DNA of 14,136 nucleotides from Allobrachymonas sp. (GCA_017996515.1 JAGOGU010000024.1:1-14136); one strand, 5' to 3'. Counted from the first letter of the stretch, positions 1 through 7,635 are shown. Made by a program: numbers and translations. Notes: generated by a model not told the origin, from the letters alone.

Positions 1-1316
1 CCGAAATTGCGGGCGTACAGGCCGCGCTTGAGGCTGCCGATAATGGCCTGCGGCTCATCCTGCCCGGCCAGCATATAGGTGTTGGTCATGCGCGGCATGG
101 GCAGGTGGGCATAGCTTTCGCGGCGGCCGTTGCCCGTGGATTGGCTGCGCATCAGCCGCGCATTCATGCGGTCTTGCAAATAGCCTGTGAGGATGCCGTC
201 TTCGATCAGCACGGTGCGTTGCGTGGGGTTGCCCTCATCGTCCACATTCAGGCTGCCGCGGCGGTTGGCCAAGGTGCCGTCATCCAGCACGGTAACGCCT
301 TTGGCCGCCACGCGCTGCCCCATGCGCCCGGCAAAGGCGCTGCTGCCTTTGCGGTTGAAGTCGCCCTCCAGCCCATGCCCAACGGCCTCGTGCAGCAGCA
401 CGCCCGGCCAGCCTGCGCCCAGCACCACGTCCATCTCACCGGCGGGCGCGGGGCGCGATTCGAGGTTGATCAAGGCCGCCTCTACCGCTTCGTCCACATA
501 CTGCTGCAACAGGGCGTCGTCAAAATAGTCCAGCCCCAGGCGGCCACCGCCGCCGCTGGAGCCAACTTCACGCCGCGCCTCGCCTTCAACCATCTGCTCG
601 GCAATGACTGTCAGGCTCATCCGCACCATCGGGCGCACATCGGCTGCCAGCGTGCCGTCCAGCCGCACCACCAGCACCACATCGTATTCGGCGCCCAGCC
701 CCGCCATGACCTGCACAATGCGCGGGTCTTTGGCGCGCGCCATTTTTTCGACCTTTTCCAGCAGCGCGACTTTGGCCGCACTGTCCAGCGTGCCGATGGG
801 GTTGAAGGCCGCATACAGGCTGCGGCTGGGCGCCACACGCGCACGCGCCGGCGCTGGCGGCTGCGCCTGTTTTTGCCGCCCCACGCGCACGCGGCCACTT
901 TGGCCGCTGCTGCCAATGCTGCGCACCTGGTTGGCGGCATCCATCAAGGCGGCCCAGGAAATATCGTCGGAATAGGCAAAGGCTGTTTTTTCGCCCGAAA
1001 TGGCGCGCAAGCCCACGCCCTGGTCAATGCTGAAGCTGCCGGTTTTGACAATGCCTTCTTCCAGGCTCCAGCCTTCGCTGTGCGTGCTTTGAAAATACAA
1101 GTCCGCATCATCCACGCCACGCGCATGCATGACGGCCAGCGCCTGCTGCAAATGGCTGCGCGTCAGGCCGAAGGGCTCGAGCAACAAGGATTCGGCCAGC
1201 GCCAACCGCTGGCGGGTGCCTGCCACCGCCGGCGCGGCCTTGTCAGACACAAGAGAAGAAGCAACAGAAGAAGTGGTGGCCGCACGAGCCGCCGCAATCG
1301 GCAAAGAAGTATTCAT
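1..1316 (-). CDS. tldD: TldD metalloprotease, 3' end cut by window edge
   Basis: TldD forms a complex with TldE/PmbA that degrades unfolded peptides and processes ribosomally made peptides such as microcin B17. Reading the minus strand from the ATG at 1316 gives 438 codons open to the window edge. The metal site HEAVGH lies at about residues 309-314, followed by GLEGDFNRKG, the family's HExxxH zinc-peptidase signature. Other family-typical stretches are DLYFQS (about 72), IDQGVGLRAISGEKTAFAY and GNGRRESYAHLPMPRMTNTY. The sequence stops at LYARNFG, so by comparison with E. coli TldD (481 residues) about 90 C-terminal residues are missing. The N-terminus carries some 30 extra residues rich in Ala/Ser/Thr, and there is a Pro/Ala/Arg-rich insertion after the first conserved block. 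The ATG at 1316 has no clear Shine-Dalgarno sequence but has a -10-like hexamer just upstream. It is divergent from the MetH-domain gene. Identity is secure; the exact start is less so. Confidence 0.96.
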   Translation of the reverse strand, partial: MNTSLPIAAARAATTSSVASSLVSDKAAPAVAGTRQRLALAESLLLEPFGLTRSHLQQALAVMHARGVDDADLYFQSTHSEGWSLEEGIVKTGSFSIDQGVGLRAISGEKTAFAYSDDISWAALMDAANQVRSIGSSGQSGRVRVGRQKQAQPPAPARARVAPSRSLYAAFNPIGTLDSAAKVALLEKVEKMARAKDPRIVQVMAGLGAEYDVVLVVRLDGTLAADVRPMVRMSLTVIAEQMVEGEARREVGSSGGGGRLGLDYFDDALLQQYVDEAVEAALINLESRPAPAGEMDVVLGAGWPGVLLHEAVGHGLEGDFNRKGSSAFAGRMGQRVAAKGVTVLDDGTLANRRGSLNVDDEGNPTQRTVLIEDGILTGYLQDRMNARLMRSQSTGNGRRESYAHLPMPRMTNTYMLAGQDEPQAIIGSLKRGLYARNF

Positions 1317-1322
1317 GCCAGA

Positions 1323-1350
1323 ATTGTAAAAGTTACTGCGCTCTTGGCAG
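1323..1350 (-). promoter_or_regulatory. Putative tldD promoter, leaderless type
   Basis: On the minus strand, CTGCCA (1350-1345) and TACAAT (1328-1323) are separated by 16 nt and match 4/6 and 5/6 of the sigma-70 consensus. Only six bases separate the -10 hexamer from the tldD ATG at 1316, so transcription would begin at or next to the start codon. No Shine-Dalgarno sequence is visible, which fits a leaderless mRNA. This is inferred from sequence alone. Confidence 0.4.
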
Positions 1351-1539
1351 TAGCCTTGCTGCGTGTCGGGTTTAATCCGTCATGCTTACGCCCTTCGCGT
1401 GCAACCGCACCCGATCAATCTTCCCTACAAAACAAGTCGCTATCCTGCTGCACATTGCACTTCTGCCACCAAGCCACGTAAACTGCCGAAAGCCCGCATC
1501 AACTCCCTATCTCCGCTGATGCATCCGCCCATTCCTTCT

Positions 1540-1545
1540 TACAAT
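1540..1545 (+). promoter_or_regulatory. Putative -10 element of the MetH-domain gene
   Basis: TACAAT matches the sigma-70 -10 consensus at 5/6 positions and ends nine bases before the ATG at 1555. The -35 side is weak (CTGATG at 1516-1521, spacing 18). No Shine-Dalgarno sequence lies between the hexamer and the ATG. The transcript would have a leader of only a few bases, or none. Confidence 0.35.
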
Positions 1546-1554
1546 CCAGCGGCC

Positions 1555-2607
1555 ATGAACACTCTCCCCGCCTACACCCGCGCCCAAGCCCTGCCCGCCA
1601 CCTTGCAAAAACGCTTTGTGATTCTGGATGGCGCCATGGGCACCATGATTCAGCGCTTCAAGCTGACCGAAGAACAATACCGTGGCGTGCGTTTCAAAGA
1701 CTTTCACCGCGACGTGAAAGGCAACAACGAGCTATTGAGCCTGACGCGGCCCGATGTCATCAGCGCCATTCACGAGCAATACCTCGGCTGCGGCGCCGAT
1801 TTGATCGAAACCAACACCTTTGGCGCCACCAGCGTTGCCCAGGCCGATTACGACATGGCCGACTTGGCCTATGAAATGAATGTCGCATCTGCCCGCCTGG
1901 CGCGCGCCGCCTGCGACAAAATCGCCACTCCCGATCACCCCCGCTACGTGGCGGGCGCCTTGGGGCCAACGCCCAAAACGGCCAGTATCAGCCCCGACGT
2001 GAACGACCCCGGCGCACGCAATATCACCTTCGAGCAATTGCGCGCCGCTTACCTGGAGCAGGCGCTGGGCTTGATCGAAGGCGGAGCCGACGTGCTGCTG
2101 GTCGAAACCATTTTCGACACGCTCAACGCCAAAGCAGCCCTGTTTGCCATTGACGAAGCCTTTGCGCAAACCGGCGAGCGCCTGCCACTCATGATTTCGG
2201 GTACCGTAACAGATGCCTCCGGGCGGGTTCTTTCGGGGCAGACGGTTACGGCCTTCTGGTACAGCGTGCGCCATGCGCAACCGCTGTCGGTGGGGCTGAA
2301 CTGCGCACTGGGCGCAGCCCTGATGCGGCCTTACATCCAGGAACTGAGCCAGATTGCGCCCGACACCTTCATCAGCTGCTACCCCAACGCCGGCCTGCCC
2401 AACCCCATGAGCGACACCGGGTTTGACGAAACGCCCGACGTGACCAGCCGCCTGCTGCGCGAGTTTGCGACCGAAGGGCTGGTCAATATCGTGGGCGGCT
2501 GCTGCGGCACCACGCCCGACCATATCGGCGCCATTCAGCAAAGCGTGCGCCTGCTGGTGCCGCGCTCGCTGCGGCAAGCCGCGCAACTTGCCGCACACGG
2601 CACGTGA
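1555..2607 (+). CDS. Stand-alone homocysteine S-methyltransferase domain (MetH N-terminal module)
   Basis: This 350-residue protein corresponds to the N-terminal homocysteine-binding domain of cobalamin-dependent methionine synthase. That domain activates homocysteine on zinc and accepts a methyl group from methylcobalamin. [13 protein letters not shown] (about 21-33) opens the TIM barrel. [46 protein letters not shown] and [14 protein letters not shown] are MetH-like. The expected zinc ligands are present as Cys250 (GLNCALG) and Cys316-Cys317, equivalent to E. coli MetH Cys247/310/311. Folate-binding, B12-binding and reactivation domains are absent; the frame ends cleanly at a TGA. The open frame extends upstream to a GTG at 1363, but those residues look non-native and the family begins near the ATG at 1555. 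The downstream MFS gene overlaps it by four bases. The rest of MetH is presumably encoded elsewhere, as in other Burkholderiales with split methionine synthase. A B12-independent methyl donor is possible but less likely given the MetH-like motifs. Confidence 0.93.
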   Translation: MNTLPAYTRAQALPATLQKRFVILDGAMGTMIQRFKLTEEQYRGVRFKDFHRDVKGNNELLSLTRPDVISAIHEQYLGCGADLIETNTFGATSVAQADYDMADLAYEMNVASARLARAACDKIATPDHPRYVAGALGPTPKTASISPDVNDPGARNITFEQLRAAYLEQALGLIEGGADVLLVETIFDTLNAKAALFAIDEAFAQTGERLPLMISGTVTDASGRVLSGQTVTAFWYSVRHAQPLSVGLNCALGAALMRPYIQELSQIAPDTFISCYPNAGLPNPMSDTGFDETPDVTSRLLREFATEGLVNIVGGCCGTTPDHIGAIQQSVRLLVPRSLRQAAQLAAHGT

Positions 2608-3953
2608 ATCTTCCAACCGCTGCGCCGCCCACACAGCCCATGCTGGCGGCCGAGCGCCGTGCCAGCATCGGTTTGGCTCTGATTTTTGCCCTGCGCATGC
2701 TGGGGCTGTTTCTGGTCATGCCCGTCCTCCCGCTGGAGGCGCCGCACTACCTGGCCAGCAGCGCCTGGTGGCGCGACCCTAACACCGGCCATGCCAGCGC
2801 CGCCGCCATGGGTGCGGCCATGGGCATTTACGGGCTGACGCAAGCCTCCCTGCAATTGCCATGGGGCATTGCCAGCGATTACTGGGGCCGCAAACGGGTT
2901 ATTGCCATGGGCCTGCTGCTGTTTGCCGCTGGCAGCATCGTTGCGGCTCGCGCCCACACGGTAGAAGGTCTGATCTGGGGGCGCGCCCTGCAAGGGGCGG
3001 GTGCCATATCCGCCGCGCTGACCGCCCTGCTGGCAGATTTGACCCGCGATGCAACACGCACCCGCGCCATGGCCATGATCGGTGCCAGCATCGCCTTGGT
3101 GTTTGCATTGGCGCTGGTTGCTGCGCCAATGCTCAACAAACAAATGGGGCTGGCCGGCATCTTCTGGCTAATGGCCGCGCTGACCGTACCCGCCTATGCC
3201 GTGCTGTTCTACCTGGTACCTGCCGAGCCCCTTGCCCGGCAATCGGCCATGGCCGCCACGCCCCTCGGCCAGCAGGCGCATACCCCCATCAGCTGGGGTG
3301 CCGTCTTGCGTGATGGCCCGCTGCTGCGCCTCAACGCGGGCGTGTGCATTCTGCACGCCGTGCAAATCGCCATGTGGATGGTCATTCCGCGACTACTGGA
3401 GCAAGCGGGCCTGCCACGGCAACAGCATGGGCAGGTCTATCTGCCCGCCGTAGGCGCCGCTTTGGTGCTGATGCTGGTGACGCTGTTCCCGCTGGAACGC
3501 CGCGGCAAATTGCGCTTGGCGTTCTTGTTCGCCATCGCCCTGCTGCTGATCGTGCAGATCGCCCTGGCAGGCAGCGCATGGCATGCCGCCCAGGGCACAA
3601 CCGTATCCGTCTGGCAGATCGGCCTCATGCTGCTGCTGTTTTTTACGGGCTTCAATGTGCTGGAAGCCAGCCAGCCCAGTCTGGTATCGCGCTATGCGCC
3701 ACCACCGGCAAGGGGCATGGCACTGGGCCTGTACAACACCGCGCAATCTCTGGGCCTGTTTGCCGGTGGCGCCATCGGCGGCTTGCTCGCCCACACGGCA
3801 GGTGGCAGCGTTTTGTTTATGGGGACTGCGGCCTTGCTCATCGGGTGGCTACTGCTTTCCTGGCGGCTACCGATGCCAACCGCCCAACTCACAAGCCCCA
3901 TGTATGCGCACAGCGCCACAGCGCCGTCTGCACCCAATCCGCCTGCAGATTGA
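2604..3953 (+). CDS. MFS drug/proton antiporter, YajR-like without YAM domain
   Basis: An inner-membrane transporter of the major facilitator superfamily, 449 residues from the GTG at 2604. The N-terminal [18 protein letters not shown]...MPVLP (about 17-43), the block [24 protein letters not shown] (about 74-97, including MFS motif A) and [23 protein letters not shown] (about 127-148) match E. coli YajR closely. Twelve hydrophobic segments can be counted up to about residue 420. The protein then ends in a short Pro/Ala-rich tail of about 28 residues, instead of the ferredoxin-like YAM domain of YajR. Loop 1 is longer than usual (about 45-68). The GTG start shares GTGA with the upstream stop, implying translational coupling to the MetH-domain gene. 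An ATG at 2640 would give 437 residues and fits the YajR N-terminus equally well. No Shine-Dalgarno sequence is evident at either. The substrate cannot be predicted. Confidence 0.92.
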   Translation: MNLPTAAPPTQPMLAAERRASIGLALIFALRMLGLFLVMPVLPLEAPHYLASSAWWRDPNTGHASAAAMGAAMGIYGLTQASLQLPWGIASDYWGRKRVIAMGLLLFAAGSIVAARAHTVEGLIWGRALQGAGAISAALTALLADLTRDATRTRAMAMIGASIALVFALALVAAPMLNKQMGLAGIFWLMAALTVPAYAVLFYLVPAEPLARQSAMAATPLGQQAHTPISWGAVLRDGPLLRLNAGVCILHAVQIAMWMVIPRLLEQAGLPRQQHGQVYLPAVGAALVLMLVTLFPLERRGKLRLAFLFAIALLLIVQIALAGSAWHAAQGTTVSVWQIGLMLLLFFTGFNVLEASQPSLVSRYAPPPARGMALGLYNTAQSLGLFAGGAIGGLLAHTAGGSVLFMGTAALLIGWLLLSWRLPMPTAQLTSPMYAHSATAPSAPNPPAD

Positions 3954-3978
3954 CGCACTGCTGCCCCCGCCCTACACT
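3950..3978 (+). promoter_or_regulatory. Sigma-70 promoter of the universal stress protein gene
   Basis: TTGACG (3950-3955) and TACACT (3973-3978) are separated by exactly 17 nt. The -35 hexamer matches consensus at 5/6 positions and the -10 at 4/6. The -35 overlaps the stop codon of the MFS gene. Initiation near 3985 would give a leader of about 35 nt before the ATG at 4020. This is the best-looking promoter in the window. Confidence 0.65.
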
Positions 3979-4019
3979 TTCGGGTAATTGTTTTCTCGTT
4001 TTTTAAAAAGGAGCCTCTC

Positions 4020-4442
4020 ATGAAAATCCTGCTCGCGGTAGATGGCAGCCCCCATACGAAAAAAATGCTGGCTTATCTGGCCACCCATATGGAAACGTTT
4101 GGCAGCGACAGCACTTTCACTGCATTGACAGTAGAACCGCCGCTGCCCCCACGGGCACGCGCCATCGTCGGCGCCGAAGTCGCCGAAAACTTCCACATAG
4201 AAAGCGCCACCAAAGTGCTGGAACCCGTGACCACCTTCCTGAAACGGCACGACCTGCAGATAGATAGTGCATTCCGTGTCGGCCCTGCCGGTGAAACCAT
4301 TGCGGAATTTGCCGATGAAGGCAAATACGACCTGCTCATCATGGGCTCGCACGGACACGGCGCATTGGGCAATCTGATCATTGGCTCTGTCGCGACCAAG
4401 GTGCTGGCCAGCTGCAAGGTGCCCGTGCTGCTGGTGCGCTAA
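4020..4442 (+). CDS. Universal stress protein, UspA family
   Basis: A 140-residue single-domain cytoplasmic Usp protein of normal family length. MKILLAVDGSPHTKKML is the canonical first strand and ATP-binding Asp. The nucleotide-binding motif G-2x-G-9x-G-S is complete (Gly109, Gly112, Gly122-Ser123 in MGSHGHGALGNLIIGS), so this is the ATP-binding subclass. Proteins of this family support survival during starvation, oxidative or respiratory stress; the specific role here is not readable. The start is well fixed: AAGGAG at 4008-4013 sits six bases before the ATG. It has its own promoter and stands between two unrelated plus-strand units. A short hairpin (TGGTGC/GCACCA, 4432-4448) spans the stop codon but lacks a T-run, so it is not a convincing terminator. 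Confidence 0.95.
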   Translation: MKILLAVDGSPHTKKMLAYLATHMETFGSDSTFTALTVEPPLPPRARAIVGAEVAENFHIESATKVLEPVTTFLKRHDLQIDSAFRVGPAGETIAEFADEGKYDLLIMGSHGHGALGNLIIGSVATKVLASCKVPVLLVR

Positions 4443-4676
4443 GCACCACCCGAGACACCCGCCACGCCGGACTGAACCGAGGTGGCAGGCACTACGCTGG
4501 CCAGGATGCTGCGGGTCTGCGACTTGCTTCGCCAAGCTGCAGCGCAACAGCCATGCGGCTTCTGTTTTTCACCACCAAAGACGCGCCAGTTCCCACCCCA
4601 ATCGGGCGTGCACGCAACATCCTGACGTTTGCGCGGATGCTTGCAGACAGAAAAACTTCTGTTTTGCTGTTTTTTT

Positions 4677-4685
4677 TGGGATAAT
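4677..4685 (+). promoter_or_regulatory. Putative extended -10 promoter of the rpmH operon
   Basis: TGGGATAAT (4677-4685) is an extended -10: the TG dinucleotide is correctly placed and GATAAT matches 5/6 of consensus. The -35 position is weak (TTCTGT at 4657-4662), which is typical for promoters using an extended -10. A T-rich run lies directly upstream. Start of transcription near 4692 would leave a leader of about 115 nt before rpmH. Confidence 0.5.
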
Positions 4686-4693
4686 GGCAGTCT

Positions 4694-4774
4694 TTTCCGA
4701 AATCTCACGGAAAGTGCAAGGCTGCGCCGAATGTTTTTCAACAGGCGCAGCAAGGGCCTTCGGGCCACTTCTGC
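4694..4774 (+). promoter_or_regulatory. Structured rpmH leader with competing hairpins
   Basis: Three stems can be drawn. Stem A pairs TTTCCG (4694-4699) with CGGAAA (4708-4713). Stem B pairs CTGCGCC (4722-4728) with GGCGCAG (4744-4750) and can be extended inward by TGTT/AACA. Stem C pairs GCAG-AAG-GGCC (4747-4758, with a bulged C at 4751) with GGCC-CTT-CTGC (4763-4774, with a bulged A at 4767), closing on a C(UUCG)G tetraloop. B and C both need bases 4747-4750, so they exclude each other. Stem C ends 17 nt before the AAAGG ribosome binding site (4792-4796). No T-run follows, so it is not an intrinsic terminator. The pairing is seen in the sequence; a regulatory role is inference. Confidence 0.45.
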
Positions 4775-4804
4775 AACATTCAATAATCCCCAAAGGTATT
4801 CCTC

Positions 4805-4945
4805 ATGGCCATGAAACGTACTTATCAACCGTCCAAAATCCGTCGCGCACGCACGCACGGCTTTCTGGTTCGCATGAAAACCCGCGGCGGCCGCGCCGTT
4901 ATCAACGCTCGCCGCGCCAAAGGCCGCAAGCGTCTGGCTGTTTAA
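4805..4945 (+). CDS. rpmH: 50S ribosomal protein L34
   Basis: The shortest ribosomal protein, located near the exit tunnel of the large subunit. From the ATG at 4811 the product is exactly 44 residues: [18 protein letters not shown], then a basic stretch ending GRKRLAV. That matches L34 in length and sequence. Two in-frame ATGs occur six bases apart (4805 and 4811). The ribosome binding site AAAGG (4792-4796) is 8 nt from the first and 14 nt from the second, so spacing favours 4805 (MAMKRTYQ, 46 residues), whereas conservation favours 4811. It is the first gene of the rpmH-rnpA-yidD-yidC operon, with the next gene starting about 80 bases downstream. Identity is certain; the start is the only doubt. 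Confidence 0.97.
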   Translation: MAMKRTYQPSKIRRARTHGFLVRMKTRGGRAVINARRAKGRKRLAV

Positions 4946-5026
4946 TCGCGATTGCTTTTTTCGTCACTGCCCGTGCGGCTGGCCGGTGTTGCAGCAATGT
5001 GCACTTGAGCTGGCAGCTCTTTGCAC

Positions 5027-5557
5027 ATGCATTCCGCTTCTGCTCGCTGGTTTGTGCTGCGAAATGCGCAGCAGTTTGGCGCCGTGATGCAGCAGGGGCA
5101 GGTGATTGCGCGTAGCAGGCATTTCATGCTCCATGTTTTACGCTGGCATCAGCACGCGCTTGATATGGCGGCAGCGACCAAAGCAGAGCAACCGCCGCGA
5201 CAGCGCATGCGCTCTACCGCGATCTTCCCCTCTGGGCAGGCTGTGCCCGCATACAGCGGCGCCATTGTGCCCAAACGTTGGGCGCACCGCGCAGTGACGC
5301 GCAATCTGATCAAACGACAAATCAGGCAAGCCATGCTGGCACACCCTCCTGCCTTATCCGACGGACTGGCTGTTTTGGTGCGCCAGCGTGCCGCTTTTGA
5401 TCCCAGCCGCTTTGTCAGCGCCAGTTCCAGCATGCTACGCGCCGCCGTGCGCCAGGAGTTGGCCGAGCTGCTGGCAAAAGCCGATTGGCAGGCGCTGGCC
5501 TGCTTGCCTGCTCCGCCTGAAAAAATGGCTCACTCGTTGGCGACTGCGCCGAAATAA
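5027..5557 (+). CDS. rnpA: Ribonuclease P protein component
   Basis: The small basic subunit that helps the RNase P RNA bind precursor tRNAs. The RNR signature is clear in GAIVPKRWAHRAVTRNLIKRQIR (about residues 78-100), and the N-terminal FVLRNAQQFGAVMQQGQ matches the substrate-groove strand. At 176 residues it is longer than the E. coli protein (119). The extra length is a loop of some 30 residues between the central strands (about 43-74) and a C-terminal tail. An in-frame stop at 5006-5008 limits the start to TTG 5021 or ATG 5027. There is no good ribosome binding site (only TGAG at 5006-5009), so translation may depend on coupling to rpmH. Overlap with rpmH, common in other bacteria, is absent here. 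Confidence 0.94.
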   Translation: MHSASARWFVLRNAQQFGAVMQQGQVIARSRHFMLHVLRWHQHALDMAAATKAEQPPRQRMRSTAIFPSGQAVPAYSGAIVPKRWAHRAVTRNLIKRQIRQAMLAHPPALSDGLAVLVRQRAAFDPSRFVSASSSMLRAAVRQELAELLAKADWQALACLPAPPEKMAHSLATAPK

Positions 5558-5587
5558 GCAACACGTTTGATATCCGCGGTCCACACC

Positions 5588-5863
5588 ATGAATTTTTCCC
5601 AGCAACTGCTCACCCTGTTGATCAAAGCCTACCGGCTTTTGCTCAGCCCCTGGTTGGGCAATGCCTGTCGCTTCGAGCCGACCTGTTCGGTGTACGCACT
5701 GGGCGCCATTGAGCGGCATGGTGCATTGGCCGGCAGTTATCTGACGACCAAACGCCTGCTGCGCTGCCATCCCTTCTGTCAAGGGGGATGCGATCCGGTT
5801 CCCGAGCAAGCGCCACGCCTGTTTTCCCGCCTGATGCCCCATTCCGCATCCGGCGATCAGTAA
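5588..5863 (+). CDS. yidD: YidD membrane protein insertion efficiency factor
   Basis: A small membrane-associated protein that aids YidC-dependent insertion of inner-membrane proteins. From the ATG at 5588 it has 91 residues. IKAYRLLLSPWLGNACRFEPTCSVYA (about 12-37) forms the amphipathic segment and the conserved Cys pair, and RLLRCHPFCQGGCDPVPE (about 56-73) is the family's C-terminal signature. It carries five cysteines in all (27, 33, 60, 64, 68). An upstream in-frame TTG at 5567 is possible, but the added residues are not typical of the family. It sits 30 bases after rnpA and 31 bases before yidC, the usual operon position. Confidence 0.95.
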   Translation: MNFSQQLLTLLIKAYRLLLSPWLGNACRFEPTCSVYALGAIERHGALAGSYLTTKRLLRCHPFCQGGCDPVPEQAPRLFSRLMPHSASGDQ

Positions 5864-5894
5864 TCCATCATTTTTTCCGATTGTTGCATCATCC

Positions 5895-7574
5895 ATGAAC
5901 AAAGAGTTACGCCGCACCATCCTGGGTGCCACCTTCTTCTTCTCCTGCTTCATGCTGTGGAACCAGTGGTTGATCCACACCGGACAAAAACCCTTCCTGT
6001 CCTTTGGCCAGCCCGCACAAAATACTGCGGCGACGGCATCAGCGCCCGCTTCGGCGGCATCGCTGGCTGCCCAGACGCAGGCACAAGTGGCAGCCAGTGG
6101 CGGCGCTGCACCGACCGACATTGCCGACGCAGGCAACGCACCAGCGCCCAGTGGCGAAAAAATCCAGGTGGCGACCGACATTTTCAACCTGACGTTCGAC
6201 ACCACGGGCGGCAATTTGGTTGGTGCAAAACTACTGAAGTACAAGCAAAACAAGTCGGATGAGCCTTTTACGCTCATGGCCGACAATGCCCAGTTGCACT
6301 ACATGATGCAAACGGGGCTGATTGGCGGCAACTACCCCAATCACCTCACCCCCATGACGCTGACATCAACCGAACGCGCTCTGGCCGATGGCCAGGATGC
6401 GCTGGAAGTGCGCTTCGAGTCGGCGCCTGTCGGCAACGTCAAACTCGTCAAAACCTATACCCTCAAACGCGGCAGCTACGCCATTGGCGTGCGCCACGAA
6501 GTGATCAATACGGGAGATGCACCCGTTTCGGTGCAGCTTTACAACCAGCTGGTGCGCGACAGCAGCGACGGCCCCGATTCGCACCAGTTCTATTCTTCGT
6601 TTACAGGGCCTGCGTTCTATAGTGACGAAGACAAATACCAAAAGATCAAATTCTCTGAAATCGACAAAGGCAGTGCCACATACCGCAAAGACGCAAGCAG
6701 CGGCTATGTCGCCATGGTGCAGCGTTACTTCGCTTCGGCCTTGTTGCCAGAGGCCGGCACCGAACGTGAAAACTACGTACGCAAACAAGACGGCCTGTAC
6801 GCGGCCGGCCAGATTTTCAATCTGGGCGAAATCAAGCCCGGCGCCAGCCACACCAGCAACACCACACTGTTTGCAGGCCCACAGCAAGAAGACATCATGG
6901 ATGCGCTGTCTCCCGACCTGCAAGCAGTCAAAGACTACGGCTGGCTCACCATCATTGCACGCCCGCTGTACTGGCTGCTGACCCAGCTGTACCACCTGCT
7001 GGGCAACTGGGGCTGGGCGATTGTGGCGCTGGTTGTGCTGCTCAAAATCGCTTTCTACTGGTTCAACCACAAGGCCTATACCAGCATGGCCAAGATGCGC
7101 AGTCTCAGCCCCAAGCTGGAGCAGGCCAAAGCGCGTTTCAAAGACGACCCGCAAGCCCTGCAACAAGAAACCATGCGCCTTTACCGCGAGGAGAAGGTCA
7201 ATCCGCTGGGCGGTTGCTTGCCTGTGCTGATCCAGATGCCCGTGTTTTTTGCCCTGTATTCGGTGCTGTCGGCCACGGTAGAAATGCGCGGCGCACCCTG
7301 GATCCTGTGGGTCAAAGACTTGTCCGCACCTGATCCGCTGTACATCCTGCCGATTCTGATGACGGCCTCCAGCCTGTTGCAGGTTTGGCTCAACCCCAAA
7401 CCCGCCGACCCGACACAGGCCAAGATGATGTGGCTCATGCCCTTGAGCTTTGCCTTCATGTTCTTCTTCTTCCCGTCTGGGCTGGTGTTGTACTGGCTGA
7501 CCAACAACCTGCTGTCCATCGCCCAGCAATGGCTGATCAACAAGCAGATAGACAGCAAGACCGCCAAGGCTTGA
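5895..7574 (+). CDS. yidC: Membrane protein insertase YidC
   Basis: This insertase integrates inner-membrane proteins alone or with SecYEG. At 559 residues it is a full-length Gram-negative form. An N-terminal transmembrane anchor (about 8-28) is followed by an Ala/Pro-rich linker and the large periplasmic beta domain (about 90-345). The five-helix insertase core follows. ITWL-type segment YGWLTIIARPLYWLL leads into TM2 (about 370-390), then the cytoplasmic hairpin YTSMAKMRSLSPKLEQAK. Next come NPLGGCLPVLIQMPVFFALY (about 436-455) and the last helices ending WLTNNLLSIAQQWLINKQ. The groove position held by Arg366 in E. coli appears to be Lys (about 384, VVLLKIAFYW), preserving the positive charge. 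It is the last gene of the operon and is followed by a strong terminator; mnmE, the usual next gene, is not here. Confidence 0.98.
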   Translation: MNKELRRTILGATFFFSCFMLWNQWLIHTGQKPFLSFGQPAQNTAATASAPASAASLAAQTQAQVAASGGAAPTDIADAGNAPAPSGEKIQVATDIFNLTFDTTGGNLVGAKLLKYKQNKSDEPFTLMADNAQLHYMMQTGLIGGNYPNHLTPMTLTSTERALADGQDALEVRFESAPVGNVKLVKTYTLKRGSYAIGVRHEVINTGDAPVSVQLYNQLVRDSSDGPDSHQFYSSFTGPAFYSDEDKYQKIKFSEIDKGSATYRKDASSGYVAMVQRYFASALLPEAGTERENYVRKQDGLYAAGQIFNLGEIKPGASHTSNTTLFAGPQQEDIMDALSPDLQAVKDYGWLTIIARPLYWLLTQLYHLLGNWGWAIVALVVLLKIAFYWFNHKAYTSMAKMRSLSPKLEQAKARFKDDPQALQQETMRLYREEKVNPLGGCLPVLIQMPVFFALYSVLSATVEMRGAPWILWVKDLSAPDPLYILPILMTASSLLQVWLNPKPADPTQAKMMWLMPLSFAFMFFFFPSGLVLYWLTNNLLSIAQQWLINKQIDSKTAKA

Positions 7575-7635
7575 TATCACTATCCTGAAAAGCCTTTTCC
7601 ACACGGCGGCCTGTACCTATGGCCGCGACTCCAAC

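Larger units (their letters stand above)
4443..4804 (+). other. Intergenic region with rpmH promoter and leader
   Basis: This 362-base gap carries no gene I can support. The first 230 bases hold only a weak stem (GCCAC/GTGGC around 4458-4486) and a 43-codon frame from the ATG at 4554 that has no ribosome binding site and runs into the rpmH promoter. From about 4677 the region is the rpmH promoter and 5' leader. I found no DnaA boxes and no AT-rich unwinding element, so this does not look like the replication origin. Confidence 0.6.

Noticed and set aside
105..1481. Open frame of 458 codons on the plus strand opposite tldD
   Set aside because: The minus strand encodes a clear TldD with the HEAVGH site over the same bases; the plus-strand translation has no recognisable family.
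1363..1554. N-terminal extension of the MetH-domain protein from GTG 1363
   Set aside because: The added 64 residues are Pro/Arg/Ser-rich and unlike the family. The conserved barrel begins just after the ATG at 1555, and a -10-like element lies inside the extension.
4554..4685. 43-codon frame (MRLLFFTTKDAPVP...) upstream of rpmH
   Set aside because: It has no ribosome binding site and its end coincides with the T-rich stretch and -10 element of the rpmH promoter; no similarity is recognised.
4443..4804. Possible replication origin next to rpmH
   Set aside because: I found no DnaA box resembling TTATCCACA and no AT-rich unwinding stretch, and dnaA is not adjacent.
6366..7604. Open frame of 412 codons opposite yidC
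   Set aside because: It is a shadow of the complete yidC gene, with composition typical of antisense frames.
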